DNA of 40,537 nt from Prochlorococcus sp. AG-355-N16 (GCA_003278545.1 QCEF01000011.1:1-40537), one strand, 5' to 3'; counted from the stretch's first letter, positions 23,319-33,349 are shown. Program-made: numbers and translations. Notes: generated by a model not told the origin, from the sequence alone.

Positions 23319-23822
23319 TTATACGGCATATAGTTTACCACTTACATTCTCTAGGTCTTTCAAAGTTAGATGATAAGGTTTATTGATTTCTTTTGAAGGA
23401 AATCTCAACAAATAAGATGGATGAAAAATTACCATAATTTCTCTCCCATCTTTTTTAATCCATTGACCTCTTAAATTACTTATAGGATCTTTAACTTCTA
23501 AAATAGCTCTCATAGCAGTTGAACCAGTAAGTAATACAAATTTTGGATCGACTAACTTTATTTGCTGTAATAACCAAGGTTTATGAATATTAATTTCTCT
23601 AGCAGTGGGTTTTCTATTATTTGGTGGACGACATTTAATTACATTACAAAAATAAACATCCTTTTTATAATCAATTCCAGCTTGTATTAATAATTCGTTT
23701 AATAACTTACCAGATTTACCTACATAAGGTTTTCCTTCTAAATCTTCCTGGGCTCCAGGTGCCTCACCAATTACTAACAAATCTGCAAATACACTTCCTC
23801 TCCCAATTACTAACCTTTTCAC
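23319..23822 (-). CDS. Family-4 type uracil-DNA glycosylase, Fe-S ligands degenerate
   Basis: Motif A GEAPGAQED (19-27) and motif B HPSYLLR (134-140) identify a type-4 UDG that removes uracil from DNA. The GTG start gives 167 aa; an in-frame stop lies upstream, so the normal N-terminal CxxC extension is absent. Of the four usual cluster cysteines only the one in IKCRPP (Cys64) remains; the position of the fourth (C-x-P-x-L) is His80 in HKPWLL. The enzyme probably folds without the [4Fe-4S] cluster. The catalytic parts look intact. Confidence 0.85.
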   Translation of the reverse strand: MKRLVIGRGSVFADLLVIGEAPGAQEDLEGKPYVGKSGKLLNELLIQAGIDYKKDVYFCNVIKCRPPNNRKPTAREINIHKPWLLQQIKLVDPKFVLLTGSTAMRAILEVKDPISNLRGQWIKKDGREIMVIFHPSYLLRFPSKEINKPYHLTLKDLENVSGKLYAV

Positions 23823-23984
23823 CGAAAATAAAAACTTTAAATATTTTTATCTTAAGAACTCAAAACATGAAAATAAAATAGATTAAGAAAATGAACTAAA
23901 TTAAACCATAGTGTGATAGTTTTATTTATTCTTAATTTATGCATTTGTCATTATTAAAAGTCATATTTGAAAAGTCATAAGTCA

Positions 23985-25163
23985 ATGAGTCAAGTTAATT
24001 TATCTGATCGGGCACTTTCAATTGAGCCTTCTCTTACATTGCAGATAAGTGCTAAAGCAAATCAATTATCTGCAGAAGGAGTAGATATTTGCAATTTAAG
24101 TGCAGGTGAACCTGATTTTGATGCCCCAAAAGAAGTTATAGAGGCTACAAGTAAAGCTATATATGATGGATTTACAAAGTACGGGCCCGCAGCGGGGAAT
24201 TTAGATCTCCGAAAAGCAATTGCAAATAAACTTCAAATTCAAAACGATTTAAATTATGAATTTGAAAATGTAATGGTCACAAATGGTGCTAAGCAAGCAA
24301 TATATAATCTTTTCCAAGTATTGTTAAATACTGGAGACGAAGTTATTATTCCTTCTCCATATTGGTTAAGTTATCCCCAGATGGTTAGATTGGCGGGTGG
24401 GGAGCCAATTTTTACAAATTCTTCTGCAGAAGATGGATTCAAAATAAATATAGAAGATTTGAAATCTAGAATCTCTTCAAAAACTAAATTTATAATTATC
24501 AATTCTCCTAATAACCCTACTGGAAGAGTTATGTCAAAGGAAGAATTATTACAAATTGCCGATTTAGCTAGAGAAAATCCAAATATCAATATTCTTTCTG
24601 ATGAGATTTACGAACTAATCCTTAAAAAAGAATTTAAACACTACAGTTTATCTTCATTAGCAAATGACTTAAAAAATAAAATTTTTATAATAAATGGGTT
24701 TGCGAAAGGATGGGCTATGACTGGCTGGAGGATAGGTTATTTAGTAGGTCCCAAAGATGTAATCAAAGCATCCTCAGCATTACAAAGTCAAAGTACAAGT
24801 AATGTTTGCTCTTTTGTTCAAAAAGGTGCTTTAGAGGCTTTAAAAATTAATAATGAGTTTTTCTCAATGATAAATAGCCATTATGATCAAAGAAGAAGAC
24901 TTCTCTATGAGGGCCTTAATAATATAAATGGGATTTATATTGAAGAGCCTAATGGAGCATTTTACGCATTTCCAAAATTACCCAACTCCTCAATTACTTC
25001 TGTTGATTTCTGCAATAAAGCTCTTCAAGATTACGGATTAGTTGTTGTACCTGGAAAAGCTTTTGGAGCTGATCAATGTATAAGAATATCTTGTGCAGCT
25101 TCAGAAATTAAAATAAAAGATGGACTTCAGAGGCTTGAAAAAACAATCTCTAAATACTATTAA
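23985..25163 (+). CDS. aspC: Class I aminotransferase, probable aspartate aminotransferase
   Basis: A PLP-dependent fold-type I enzyme, likely converting oxaloacetate and glutamate to aspartate and 2-oxoglutarate. Conserved blocks are LSAGEPDFDAP, NSPNNPTGRVM, LSDEIYELI and the PLP lysine in NGFAKGWAMTGWRIGY, with the substrate Arg in CIRISCAAS. I chose the ATG at 23985 (MSQVNLSDRALSIEPS), 392 aa, over an in-frame TTG at 23967. Substrate preference among related aminotransferases (aspartate, prephenate) is not decided by sequence alone. Confidence 0.9.
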   Translation: MSQVNLSDRALSIEPSLTLQISAKANQLSAEGVDICNLSAGEPDFDAPKEVIEATSKAIYDGFTKYGPAAGNLDLRKAIANKLQIQNDLNYEFENVMVTNGAKQAIYNLFQVLLNTGDEVIIPSPYWLSYPQMVRLAGGEPIFTNSSAEDGFKINIEDLKSRISSKTKFIIINSPNNPTGRVMSKEELLQIADLARENPNINILSDEIYELILKKEFKHYSLSSLANDLKNKIFIINGFAKGWAMTGWRIGYLVGPKDVIKASSALQSQSTSNVCSFVQKGALEALKINNEFFSMINSHYDQRRRLLYEGLNNINGIYIEEPNGAFYAFPKLPNSSITSVDFCNKALQDYGLVVVPGKAFGADQCIRISCAASEIKIKDGLQRLEKTISKYY

Positions 25164-25175
25164 TATAACTAAGTT

Positions 25176-26069
25176 ATGTTTAATTTAAAGAATTTACTAA
25201 TCAGTTCATCTCTATTATTTTCTGTTTTTTCATCACCTGTATTTTCAAATCCCAAAGTTTTAAAAGTTGGAGCAATACCTGATCAAAACCAAGATGTTTT
25301 GGACAAAAGATTTAATTTATTTTCAAAAGAATTATCCAAAAAACTTAATGTAGAAGTTAAATATATTCCTGTTATTAATTATGTTGCAGCAGTAACTGGA
25401 TTTAGAACTAAAGATTTAGATTTAGTTTGGTTTGGAGGTTTATCAGGAGTTCAAGCAAGATTACAAACACCTAATTCAATTGTCATAGCTCAAAGAGATA
25501 TCGATAAGGAATTTAAAAGTGTTTTTATAGTAAACAAAAATTTAGAACTTAAACCAATTTCAAACATTAAAGGACTTAAAAAACTTAAGAATTTAAGATT
25601 TACTTTTGGTTCTGAAAACTCAACTTCTGGAAGATTAATGCCAGAATATTTTTTAAATCAAGCAGGGGTAAAAATTAAACATTTTAAAGGGGAAAAAGCA
25701 GGGTTTAGTGGGAGTCATGATGCCACTATAGTTTTAGTTAATAGTGGGGCATTTGATGCTGGAGCTTTAAATAAACAGGTTTGGGAAAACAATCTTAAAA
25801 ATAATCCCAAAAGAACAAGTAATGTAGAATTATTCTGGATCACACCAGAATATGTTGACTACCATTGGGTAGCTCAAGGTGATCTTGAAAATAGATTCGG
25901 GGAAGGGTTTATAAAAGAACTTAAATCAGTAATTCTAAATTTAGATATAAAGCAAAAATCACATAAACAGATATTAGATATGTTCAATGCAAAAAGATTT
26001 ATAAAGGCAGAATCAAAACAATATAAAAATATAGAGGAAATCGGGAGGAAATTAAATAAAATTAGATGA
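25176..26069 (+). CDS. phnD: Phosphonate/phosphite ABC transporter substrate-binding protein (PhnD-like)
   Basis: A periplasmic binding protein with a signal peptide (ending near SSPVFSNP) and a PhnD-type two-lobe core: KVGAIPDQNQDVLDKR, VWFGGLSGVQAR, TFGSENSTSGRLMPEYF and SGSHDATIVLVNSGAFDAGA. Prochlorococcus PhnD1-type proteins have been shown to bind phosphite, so phosphite or a small phosphonate is the likely ligand. It overlaps the ATPase gene by four bases (ATGA), and the permease follows, giving a complete three-gene importer. No phosphonate-degrading gene is adjacent. Confidence 0.9.
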   Translation: MFNLKNLLISSSLLFSVFSSPVFSNPKVLKVGAIPDQNQDVLDKRFNLFSKELSKKLNVEVKYIPVINYVAAVTGFRTKDLDLVWFGGLSGVQARLQTPNSIVIAQRDIDKEFKSVFIVNKNLELKPISNIKGLKKLKNLRFTFGSENSTSGRLMPEYFLNQAGVKIKHFKGEKAGFSGSHDATIVLVNSGAFDAGALNKQVWENNLKNNPKRTSNVELFWITPEYVDYHWVAQGDLENRFGEGFIKELKSVILNLDIKQKSHKQILDMFNAKRFIKAESKQYKNIEEIGRKLNKIR

Positions 26070-26806
26070 ATAATACTGTCTTAGAATTAGAAAATATATC
26101 TTATAAATACAAAAATGATCTAATCCTAAATAAAATAAATTTAAAAATAAATTCTGGGGAAAAAATTGCACTTTTAGGTAAAAGCGGTTCAGGAAAAACT
26201 ACACTTATATCAGTACTTAATGGCACTATAAAGCCAACTCAAGGGGAGGTTAAATTATTCAATGAAAGTTTCGAGGAATTAGATAGAAAGCAGAAAAGTA
26301 AAATAACAACAATATGGCAAGATTTAAGATTAATAGAAGATCTCTCTGCAGAACAAAATGTTAATTGTGGACTACTAGCGGAAAACAATTTTTATTTCGC
26401 TTTTAAAAATTTACTAAATATAAGTTCTTTTAAAAAGGCGCATAAATATATGAAATTATGTAGACTTCATAACTCTATTTACGATAAAAAAATCAGAAAA
26501 CTATCTGGGGGGCAAAAACAAAGGGTGGCTATAGCTAGATCATTAATTCAAGAATCAAACATATTACTTGCAGATGAGCCTTTTAATAATCTAGATCCCA
26601 AATTGATAACAACAATTAAAAACCTTCTGCTAGAAAATGTAGATAAAAATAAAACAAAAAAATCCCCAAAGACGGCATTAGTTGCATTACATAGATTAGA
26701 TTTGCTGAACGATTTCGATAAAGTTATTGGAATAAGGGATGGTAAAATTTTTTTCAATATCAAAAGAAATAACTTAAAGAAGATTCATTTAGAGAAAATA
26801 TATTAA
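26066..26806 (+). CDS. phnC: Phosphonate/phosphite ABC transporter ATPase (PhnC-like)
   Basis: The cytoplasmic ATPase of the importer. Walker A GKSGSGKTT is at 38-46, Q-loop Gln85 in IWQD, signature LSGGQKQR at 146-153 and Walker B ILLADEP at 166-172, with the switch His in ALHRLD. At 246 aa it is full length. It is translationally coupled to the binding protein upstream and is four bases from the permease. Confidence 0.9.
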   Translation: MNNTVLELENISYKYKNDLILNKINLKINSGEKIALLGKSGSGKTTLISVLNGTIKPTQGEVKLFNESFEELDRKQKSKITTIWQDLRLIEDLSAEQNVNCGLLAENNFYFAFKNLLNISSFKKAHKYMKLCRLHNSIYDKKIRKLSGGQKQRVAIARSLIQESNILLADEPFNNLDPKLITTIKNLLLENVDKNKTKKSPKTALVALHRLDLLNDFDKVIGIRDGKIFFNIKRNNLKKIHLEKIY

Positions 26807-26810
26807 TTAG

Positions 26811-28313
26811 TTGAACAAATTAAAATTAAACTATACCTCATTATCTTTTCTTCCAATTTTGGTATGCATACCTCTAGGGTATCAATTAATAAACAATATT
26901 CATTTTGGAGGATTTAAATTATTCCAAGAATTCTTAATTTCTGCATTTAATCCCAAGATCGATAATGAAATTATTATTACCGTAATTAAGAGATTAAATG
27001 AAACTTTTTTAATTGGTTTTTTTAGTTGGTTAGTAAGTATTATTTTTGGAGCAATTTTTGGAATAATTTCCTCAAATATTTTTTATAAAATCTTTAATAT
27101 TCCAAATTTTTTCTACCGCATAGTAAGGTTTTTTCTAACAATAATTAGATCTATACACGAAGTGGTTTGGGGAATACTATTAATGCAAATATATGGAATA
27201 AATTTTTCGATAGGAATAATAGCTATATGTATACCTTATATTGCTGTAAATTCAAAAGTTTTTGCTGAGCAACTAGAAACTATTGACTACAAAAGTTTTG
27301 AATCTATAAATCAAATAAATGCACCTAAATTTTCTTCTTTACTAACTTTAATATGGAATCCAATAATAAATACATTTAAAAACTTTGGTTTATATCGATT
27401 AGAGTGTTCAATAAGAAGTACGGTGATTCTTGGACTTTTTGGGATTGGAGGAATAGGTACCAGTATTTTTTTATCTTTCCAAACTTTGAATTTTAGAGAG
27501 TTATGGACTTATTTATGGTCCTTAGCAATTTTGATAATTCTTCCTGGATTAATATTCAAAAAAATAAAATTTAACACTACGAATAAAATCCTATCTATTT
27601 TTTTTATTTCAGTTTTTTTCATAACAATTTTATTTTCTTTTTCATATTTTCTTTATTTTATTTTTAACAATAATTTTGAAAATTTTAATTCCGTTAGTTC
27701 TCTATTTAAATCAAGCTCAGATTTAGGATTATTTGATTTCTTAAAACTTATATTAGAAACAATAATTTTAAGTCTTTTATCAACAGGAATCGCAATTAGT
27801 TTACCTCCATTAGTAATAGGAATTTTTAACAACAATAATTCTAAAATTTTTATAAAAATTTTTGCATTTTTATTACGTTTAATACCTACCCCTGTAATAC
27901 TTCTAACTCTATTAACTTTTAATAATCCTTCTGTATCTTTAGCAGCTTTAACATTAGGTCTCCACAACGCTGGTATTACTAGCAAATTACTTTTTACAAA
28001 TCTAGATAGCCAAGACAAGAGAAATTATATTGCAATGAAATCCCTAGGAATCTCAAAAAAGACTAGTTGGCTATTAGGTTTATTTTCTCAACAAGCAAAA
28101 AGTTACTTAGCATATTGCGCTTATAGATCTGACATTATTATTAGAGAAACTGCAATTGTTGGGGTTATTGGAAGTGTTGGTCTAGGTTGGCAATTGCAAG
28201 AATCACTAAGTTCCTTCGCATGGCAAGAAGTTACCTTAGTTTTGATAGCTTATAGCTCCATCGCAATAGTTGGCGAATTAATAAATGGTAAAATCAAAAA
28301 TAGTTTAACTTGA
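26811..28313 (+). CDS. phnE: Phosphonate/phosphite ABC permease, fused double domain (PhnE-like)
   Basis: The 500-aa membrane protein contains two permease domains in tandem. The first ends around residue 255 and has the motif RSIHEVVWGILLMQIYG and GLFGIGGIGTSIFLS. The second, from about 310, has RLIPTPVILLTLLTF, SLGISKKTSWLLGLFSQQ and GVIGSVGLGWQLQ. A usual PhnE is one domain of about 270 aa acting as a dimer, so this is a natural fusion of two halves. The start is a TTG four bases after the ATPase stop. It is the last gene of the importer operon. Confidence 0.88.
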   Translation: MNKLKLNYTSLSFLPILVCIPLGYQLINNIHFGGFKLFQEFLISAFNPKIDNEIIITVIKRLNETFLIGFFSWLVSIIFGAIFGIISSNIFYKIFNIPNFFYRIVRFFLTIIRSIHEVVWGILLMQIYGINFSIGIIAICIPYIAVNSKVFAEQLETIDYKSFESINQINAPKFSSLLTLIWNPIINTFKNFGLYRLECSIRSTVILGLFGIGGIGTSIFLSFQTLNFRELWTYLWSLAILIILPGLIFKKIKFNTTNKILSIFFISVFFITILFSFSYFLYFIFNNNFENFNSVSSLFKSSSDLGLFDFLKLILETIILSLLSTGIAISLPPLVIGIFNNNNSKIFIKIFAFLLRLIPTPVILLTLLTFNNPSVSLAALTLGLHNAGITSKLLFTNLDSQDKRNYIAMKSLGISKKTSWLLGLFSQQAKSYLAYCAYRSDIIIRETAIVGVIGSVGLGWQLQESLSSFAWQEVTLVLIAYSSIAIVGELINGKIKNSLT

Positions 28314-28362
28314 TTTGTAAGAATAATTTGTTAAATCAAGTAATTATTTTTTTCCGGTTATA

Positions 28363-29007
28363 GTGATTAGTTTACCAAAACAGCTAGTTGTAATTGGAGA
28401 TAGCTCAGTTTATGGATGGGGAGATAATGAGGGTGGTGGATGGTGTGAGAGGCTTAGAAAAGATTGGTGCAATAACCACAATGGGCCAGTTATTTATCAA
28501 CTTGGCGTTAGGGGAGATGGGATAGAAAAAGTTTCATCTAGATGGGAAAAAGAATGGTCTTCTAGAGGAGAAACGAGAAGAAATAAACCTAAAGCAATAC
28601 TACTAAATGTAGGTCTTAACGACACAGCAGCAATTGGTCAGAAAAATGGAAGACATCAATTAGATATAAATGGATTTGAATATGGATTAGAGAGGCTAAT
28701 TAATGAAATGAACTCTCAAACAAATGTATTTGTTATTGGTCTTACACCAGTTGACGAAAGCAAAATGCCGTTCGCAGGATGTCTATGGTACTCAAATGAT
28801 TTTTGTAATTCTTATGAAAGGAGAATGGAGGAAGTATGCCTCAATCAGAATGTCCCATTTCTTCCTACTTTTAGAGAAATGTACTCTGATAAAAGGAGTA
28901 AAAATTGGATTACGCATGATGGAATTCATCTAAATTCCGAAGGTCATTTCTGGCTTTTCCAAAGACTTAAAAGCTGGGAGATTCTTTCAAAATGGAAGGA
29001 ATCCTAG
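28363..29007 (+). CDS. SGNH/GDSL hydrolase
   Basis: An esterase or lipase of the SGNH fold, 214 aa. Block I GDSS (12-15) has the nucleophile Ser, block II GVRGDG has the oxyanion Gly near 51, block III GLND (84-87) has Asn, and block V THDGIHLN (184-191) has the Asp186 and His189 pair. No signal peptide is seen, so it is probably cytoplasmic. The start is a GTG (MISLPKQLVVIGD). The substrate is unknown. Confidence 0.88.
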   Translation: MISLPKQLVVIGDSSVYGWGDNEGGGWCERLRKDWCNNHNGPVIYQLGVRGDGIEKVSSRWEKEWSSRGETRRNKPKAILLNVGLNDTAAIGQKNGRHQLDINGFEYGLERLINEMNSQTNVFVIGLTPVDESKMPFAGCLWYSNDFCNSYERRMEEVCLNQNVPFLPTFREMYSDKRSKNWITHDGIHLNSEGHFWLFQRLKSWEILSKWKES

Positions 29008-29023
29008 GTCTTTCCAAATATTA

Positions 29024-29767
29024 TTAATTTAAAAAATATGAATATAAAATAAGAGCAAAGATAGCAAAAACAGAAGCAATACTTGTCTGAATAGCATTTA
29101 CCAATTCATTACTTAATTTATATTTGTTTTGAAATTTAGCACCAATAATACTTTCAAAAAGTGTTGCCAAGAATCCAGAAACTACGACAACTATAAAATG
29201 ATATTTTGTAGAAATAATTGATAGACGAAGCATTATAAAAGCCATAAATATTGATCCCAAAAAACTAGCTAATGTTCCTTCTATACTTATTCCACCTTCA
29301 GTTCCTCTATCCACCTTTTTAAGTGAAGTAATTAAGTATGTGTCTTTACCAAATCTTTTCCCAATTTCGCTACCAAAAGTATCCGCCAACTTTGCAGCAA
29401 AACTTGCAGCAAAACCTACTTTAAAAATCACTATGTTGGCAGCATTAAATTTGGTCATAATGGCAAGAAATAATCCTGTAGCTGCAGAGCCCCATACATT
29501 CTCAGGACCTCTTCTCCCGCCTCTTTTTTCAGCAATTCCTTGTGCTTTTTTAAATTTAAAACCTATTTTGGTAACGAGAGATCCAAATATTAAATAAATT
29601 ACAACTGACATCCATCCCCGCCATGACAAACAACCCCACAAAATTGTTCCTAGAATACCTGCACTTATCCAACCACTTTTCGTCATCAAAGGAATCCTGC
29701 AAAATATATAAATCAAAATAAAATTAATGCAAAAACCTATAAAAAATTGATTTCTAATTAAATCCAT
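29024..29767 (-). CDS. DUF92 membrane protein, VTE6-like phytyl-phosphate kinase
   Basis: An integral membrane protein of 247 aa with about six hydrophobic segments. The family marks GWISAGILGTILWG, KRGGRRGPENVWGSAATG, KLADTFGSEIGKRFG and RGTEGGISIEGTLASF are present. The plant member VTE6 phosphorylates phytyl phosphate for tocopherol and chlorophyll phytol recycling, and the same step is likely here, by homology. It lies in a tight minus-strand row with rsmE and the DUF3531 gene. Confidence 0.85.
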   Translation of the reverse strand: MDLIRNQFFIGFCINFILIYIFCRIPLMTKSGWISAGILGTILWGCLSWRGWMSVVIYLIFGSLVTKIGFKFKKAQGIAEKRGGRRGPENVWGSAATGLFLAIMTKFNAANIVIFKVGFAASFAAKLADTFGSEIGKRFGKDTYLITSLKKVDRGTEGGISIEGTLASFLGSIFMAFIMLRLSIISTKYHFIVVVVSGFLATLFESIIGAKFQNKYKLSNELVNAIQTSIASVFAIFALILYSYFLN

Positions 29768-29773
29768 ATTTAT

Positions 29774-30547
29774 CTAATTCTTTAATTTCAAATCAATTCT
29801 CCACTGATTTAAAATTGATGATGCGTTAATACTAGCCGTTGAAGTTCTCAAGATAGTGTCGGAAAGCTTAACAAAGGTAATATTATTTTTTTTAAAAAAA
29901 TCAATTTCTTTAGCGGACCAACCTCCTTCAGGACCAATTACATTCCAAAAAATACCTCCTTTTTTGTTTCCAAATTCTTGTTGTTTTCTTAACCATTGAT
30001 TTAAGTCATATATTGTTTCTTCTCTAGTTATAGAAATTGAAACTCTTTCTTGATTATCTCTACTTTTTAGCCATTCAATAATATCAATTCCATTTAAAAT
30101 AGATGGTTTCCATAATCTCTCACTTTGCTCAACAGCTTCATTGATAATTGAATTCCATCTCAAAATTTTTCTAGAAAAATTTAAATTTTTGTTTACCTGT
30201 CTTTCTGAAAATAATGGCTGTATATAATCAATTCCTATTTCAGTACACATTTTTAAAATATCCTCAAAACCACTTTTTGGTATAACAACAGCTATTCCTA
30301 ATAAGTGAATTTCTTGTTCTTGAAATAAATAAGGTTTTTTTGATTTAATTATTTCTAAGCAATCATTTTTAACTTTTATAGCTTTCCATAATGAACCCTC
30401 TCCGTTAGCTATAAATATTTTTTTACCATTTTTTATCCTCATTACTTTATTTAAATAATGAGACTCCTCTTTAGAAAGTTCTAAATTATTGTTCTTAATA
30501 TTTTCAATTCTTTCATGGGAAATAATTAATCTTGTTAAGTCTTCCAT
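29774..30547 (-). CDS. rsmE: 16S rRNA m3U1498 methyltransferase RsmE
   Basis: RsmE methylates N3 of U1498 in 16S rRNA. It is a SPOUT-fold enzyme with an N-terminal PUA-like part (HYLNKVMRIKNGKKIFIANG). The core has GIAVVIPKSGFEDILKMCTE, IGIDYIQPLFSERQ and the SAM knot VIGPEGGWSAKEIDFF with LSDTILRTSTASIN. Length 257 aa is normal. Six bases separate it from the DUF92 gene, so the two are probably co-transcribed. Confidence 0.93.
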   Translation of the reverse strand: MEDLTRLIISHERIENIKNNNLELSKEESHYLNKVMRIKNGKKIFIANGEGSLWKAIKVKNDCLEIIKSKKPYLFQEQEIHLLGIAVVIPKSGFEDILKMCTEIGIDYIQPLFSERQVNKNLNFSRKILRWNSIINEAVEQSERLWKPSILNGIDIIEWLKSRDNQERVSISITREETIYDLNQWLRKQQEFGNKKGGIFWNVIGPEGGWSAKEIDFFKKNNITFVKLSDTILRTSTASINASSILNQWRIDLKLKN

Positions 30548-30556
30548 CTAAAACAC

Positions 30557-31000
30557 TTAATCTTTGAAAACTAAATCTTCATGTTCTTCAACTGACCAAT
30601 CATTATTTTCACCCCCAATAATTAACTCTTCAATTTTTACATAATTATTTGATATCTCATTCAAAGAATTAATTAATATATCTATTGAAATGGAGTCTGA
30701 AGTTCCAAAATCAACCCAACATCTTCCCCAAAGATTTTGATATTCCATAATTCCTAAATTATGCATTAAGGCTGGAAGAGATGCATTTTTTTGGTCATTA
30801 TCGTAGGACATCCAACTTAGATCGGAACCCTCTTCATGTGTTTGCAAATTTTCTGAATTAAATCCACCTAGCCTTCCTAAAACGTACCAACTATCCAAAA
30901 CACCATCTAAATAATTTTTTTCGTCTTGAGTTGGTGATGCTGAAAACCTGATCCATATCCAACAATTAAAAGGATCAACTTCCCTAAAAATAATATTCAT
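30557..31000 (-). CDS. DUF3531 family protein
   Basis: A soluble acidic protein of 147 aa conserved in cyanobacteria and plastids. It begins MNIIFREVDPFNCWIWIRFS and contains VLDSWYVLGRLGGFN and NLWGRCWVDFGTSDSISID, the blocks I associate with DUF3531. The function is unknown. It is nine bases upstream of rsmE on the same strand and probably shares its transcript. Confidence 0.8.
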   Translation of the reverse strand: MNIIFREVDPFNCWIWIRFSASPTQDEKNYLDGVLDSWYVLGRLGGFNSENLQTHEEGSDLSWMSYDNDQKNASLPALMHNLGIMEYQNLWGRCWVDFGTSDSISIDILINSLNEISNNYVKIEELIIGGENNDWSVEEHEDLVFKD

Positions 31001-31083
31001 ATTGACTTAAAACTTTTTAGATCTATAGCTATTATAAGTAAGTTATTACTAGATTAAAATTCATACCTATAACTTAATTAATA

Positions 31084-31731
31084 ATGCTTGACTTAAAAGA
31101 AATATCTTATCAACCCCAAACTAGTGAAAGAAAAATAATAGACAATTTAAATTTAAAAGTTCATGAAAATGAAATAATTTTAATTTGCGGCAATAGTGGT
31201 TCTGGGAAAACAACACTACTCGAAATAATAAGCGGATTAACAACTCCACAAAAAGGAAAAATTACTTGGAAGAATAAAATTTTATCTTCTAGAAAAAGAA
31301 GATGGTTTTGTGGAGTAGTATTCCAATTTCCTGAAAGATACTTTATAGGTACAACCATTGGGAAAGAATTAAAAATAGGCCATAAATCTTTAAGAGAAAA
31401 AAATATAGAGATAGTTTTAAATAAAGTTGGTTTGAAAAAAATTAATCTGACCCAACCACCAGAACAACTAAGTGGCGGACAACAAAGGCGATTAGCTGTA
31501 GCAGTTCAACTACTTAGAAACCCCTCAATTCTTTTACTTGATGAACCAACTGCTGGATTAGACTATTCAATGAGAAATGATGTAAAGAATTTAATTCTTG
31601 ATTTAAAAAATAAAAATACAATTATTATTGTTACTCATGAACCTGCCTTATTTGAGGGGATTCCTTCTAGGATATTATTCTTGGAAAAAGGGAAAATCAA
31701 AAATTTTATGAAAGAAAATCATGCAGGATAG
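31084..31731 (+). CDS. ABC transporter ATPase, ECF/CbiO-like
   Basis: A 215-aa ATPase: Walker [10 protein letters not shown] (36-44), Q-loop QFPERYFIG (81-89) typical of ECF-type ATPases, signature LSGGQQRR (129-136), Walker B ILLLDEP (149-155) and the switch His in VTHEP. No membrane partner is adjacent, so the substrate is unknown. The 3' end overlaps hslO by 11 bases, so they are co-transcribed. Confidence 0.88.
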   Translation: MLDLKEISYQPQTSERKIIDNLNLKVHENEIILICGNSGSGKTTLLEIISGLTTPQKGKITWKNKILSSRKRRWFCGVVFQFPERYFIGTTIGKELKIGHKSLREKNIEIVLNKVGLKKINLTQPPEQLSGGQQRRLAVAVQLLRNPSILLLDEPTAGLDYSMRNDVKNLILDLKNKNTIIIVTHEPALFEGIPSRILFLEKGKIKNFMKENHAG

Positions 31732-32629
31732 GATAGTTCGAGCAACTGCAGCAAATGGAGGAATAAGATTAGTTGCGGTCTTAACAACAGAATCTTCTTT
31801 AGAAGCAAAAAAAAGACACGGTCTTTCTTATTTAACCACCTGTATCTTAGGGAGAGCATTTAGTGCTTCACTACTTTTGGCAAGCTCGATGAAGGTAATG
31901 CATGGGAGAGTTACTTTAAGAGTTAGATCTGACGGACCTTTAAAAGGATTACTAGTGGATGCAGGTAGAGACGGAAAAGTTAGGGGTTATGTAGGGAATC
32001 CTAATTTAGAATTAGACCTAGTCAAAAAAGGCAATAATAAATATTCTTTTGATTTTACAAACGCATTAGGTAGAGGATATCTAAATGTAATAAGAGATAG
32101 TGGATTTGGAGAACCCTTTACAAGCACTGTTGAATTAGTAAATGGAAATATTGCTGAAGACTTAGCTTCATATTTATATCATTCAGAGCAAACTCCCTCT
32201 GCTGTATTTATTGGCGAAAAAATTCAAAATAAAAGTTTTATTTGTAGTGGTGGCTTATTAGCTCAAGTTCTACCTAAAAAAGATACTGACCCACTACTAA
32301 TCTCACTACTCGAAGAAAGATGTAAAGAAATTAATTCTTTCAGTGAAGACCTATTTAAGTCAAAAGATAATCTTCTTTCGTTAATTAGAAATATATTTCC
32401 CGATATTGACGATAAATCAATCTCTGAAAAAGCACGTTCCCAAGAAGTGAGTTTTAAATGCAAGTGTTCCAAACAAAGAAGTTTAAATGCGATGAAAATG
32501 CTAGATAAGAGCGAGTTAGATGACATCCTCAAGAAAGATGGCAAAGCAGAGTTGGTTTGTGAATTTTGTAAAAATAAATATCTTATAAATTATGAAGAAA
32601 TTAAATCGATGATAGAAAATCAATCATAA
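31721..32629 (+). CDS. hslO: Redox-regulated chaperone Hsp33 (HslO)
   Basis: Hsp33 is a holdase switched on by oxidation and unfolding. The four zinc cysteines are Cys247 and Cys249 (FKCKC) and Cys280 and Cys283 (CEFC), the canonical CxC...CxxC pattern. The N-terminal domain begins [20 protein letters not shown] and includes [20 protein letters not shown]. At 302 aa it is full length. The start lies inside the ATPase gene. The last six bases overlap the convergent CPP1-like gene. Confidence 0.95.
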   Translation: MQDRIVRATAANGGIRLVAVLTTESSLEAKKRHGLSYLTTCILGRAFSASLLLASSMKVMHGRVTLRVRSDGPLKGLLVDAGRDGKVRGYVGNPNLELDLVKKGNNKYSFDFTNALGRGYLNVIRDSGFGEPFTSTVELVNGNIAEDLASYLYHSEQTPSAVFIGEKIQNKSFICSGGLLAQVLPKKDTDPLLISLLEERCKEINSFSEDLFKSKDNLLSLIRNIFPDIDDKSISEKARSQEVSFKCKCSKQRSLNAMKMLDKSELDDILKKDGKAELVCEFCKNKYLINYEEIKSMIENQS

Positions 32630-33298
32630 AAAAATTACGCCTAGCCATAAAATAACCATGGCCGGAATACTTTGAATTTTTTGTATTGATAAAGAGTTGT
32701 TTGATACTTCCTGAATGAAAGAATTATTTTCAAGCAATCCACCAAATATTAATCCGATCGATAGAAAGGTAACACTCCAACCCAAAGAACCTATAAATCT
32801 TTTCCCTGATTTAATTTGAGTATAGGTAAGTATTAATGTTGAGATGGATAGTAAAAGTCTAATATTAGAGTCTGGACTGATAAATAACAAAATTAAAAAT
32901 AATAGCCCAACTGATATTTTTATTGAAAGATTATCAAATGAGGGGGTAGTAATTTTTGGCAGACTATACTGACTTGAATTGTTGGAGTTATTATTTAAAT
33001 TTTTTATCTTAGAAAGAAGTGGGAAATTATTATTGGTAAATTGATTAATTTGTTTTTCTTTTTTTGAGGCACTCACAGCTTCATAGCTAACATTTCCTGA
33101 TTGCCTGGCTTTCAAACTCCCCATAAGTAATTGATCAAAGGAAGATTCTATTTTCGCTTTTAAAATTAAATCTTCACCAGCCTCTTTAACTTTAATATCT
33201 CTAGCTTTCTGAATATCCTCAAAAGCAGCACCTTCTTTTACACCTAAAATTTCATAAGGTGATTTTTCGTTATTATTTTTATTACTGTTTGGATCCAA
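32624..33298 (-). CDS. CPP1-like family protein (J-like domain, C-terminal membrane part)
   Basis: The N-terminus ([20 protein letters not shown], about 13-32) resembles a J domain without the HPD triad, as in CPP1 (chaperone-like protein of POR1), a plant factor that stabilises protochlorophyllide oxidoreductase. A disordered linker is followed by about four hydrophobic segments (roughly 127-220). At 224 aa it fits the DUF3353 family. A role in chlorophyll synthesis is likely by homology. Confidence 0.85.
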   Translation of the reverse strand: MDPNSNKNNNEKSPYEILGVKEGAAFEDIQKARDIKVKEAGEDLILKAKIESSFDQLLMGSLKARQSGNVSYEAVSASKKEKQINQFTNNNFPLLSKIKNLNNNSNNSSQYSLPKITTPSFDNLSIKISVGLLFLILLFISPDSNIRLLLSISTLILTYTQIKSGKRFIGSLGWSVTFLSIGLIFGGLLENNSFIQEVSNNSLSIQKIQSIPAMVILWLGVIFL

Positions 33299-33349
33299 AT
33301 TTTTTTACCAATACTAACAGATTAACTAATTTTATAATCCATTAAGACT

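Noticed and set aside
27653-28018. 121-codon minus-strand frame inside the phnE-like permease gene
   Set aside because: It is wholly opposite a clear membrane protein and has no homology signal; it is a shadow of the permease codons.
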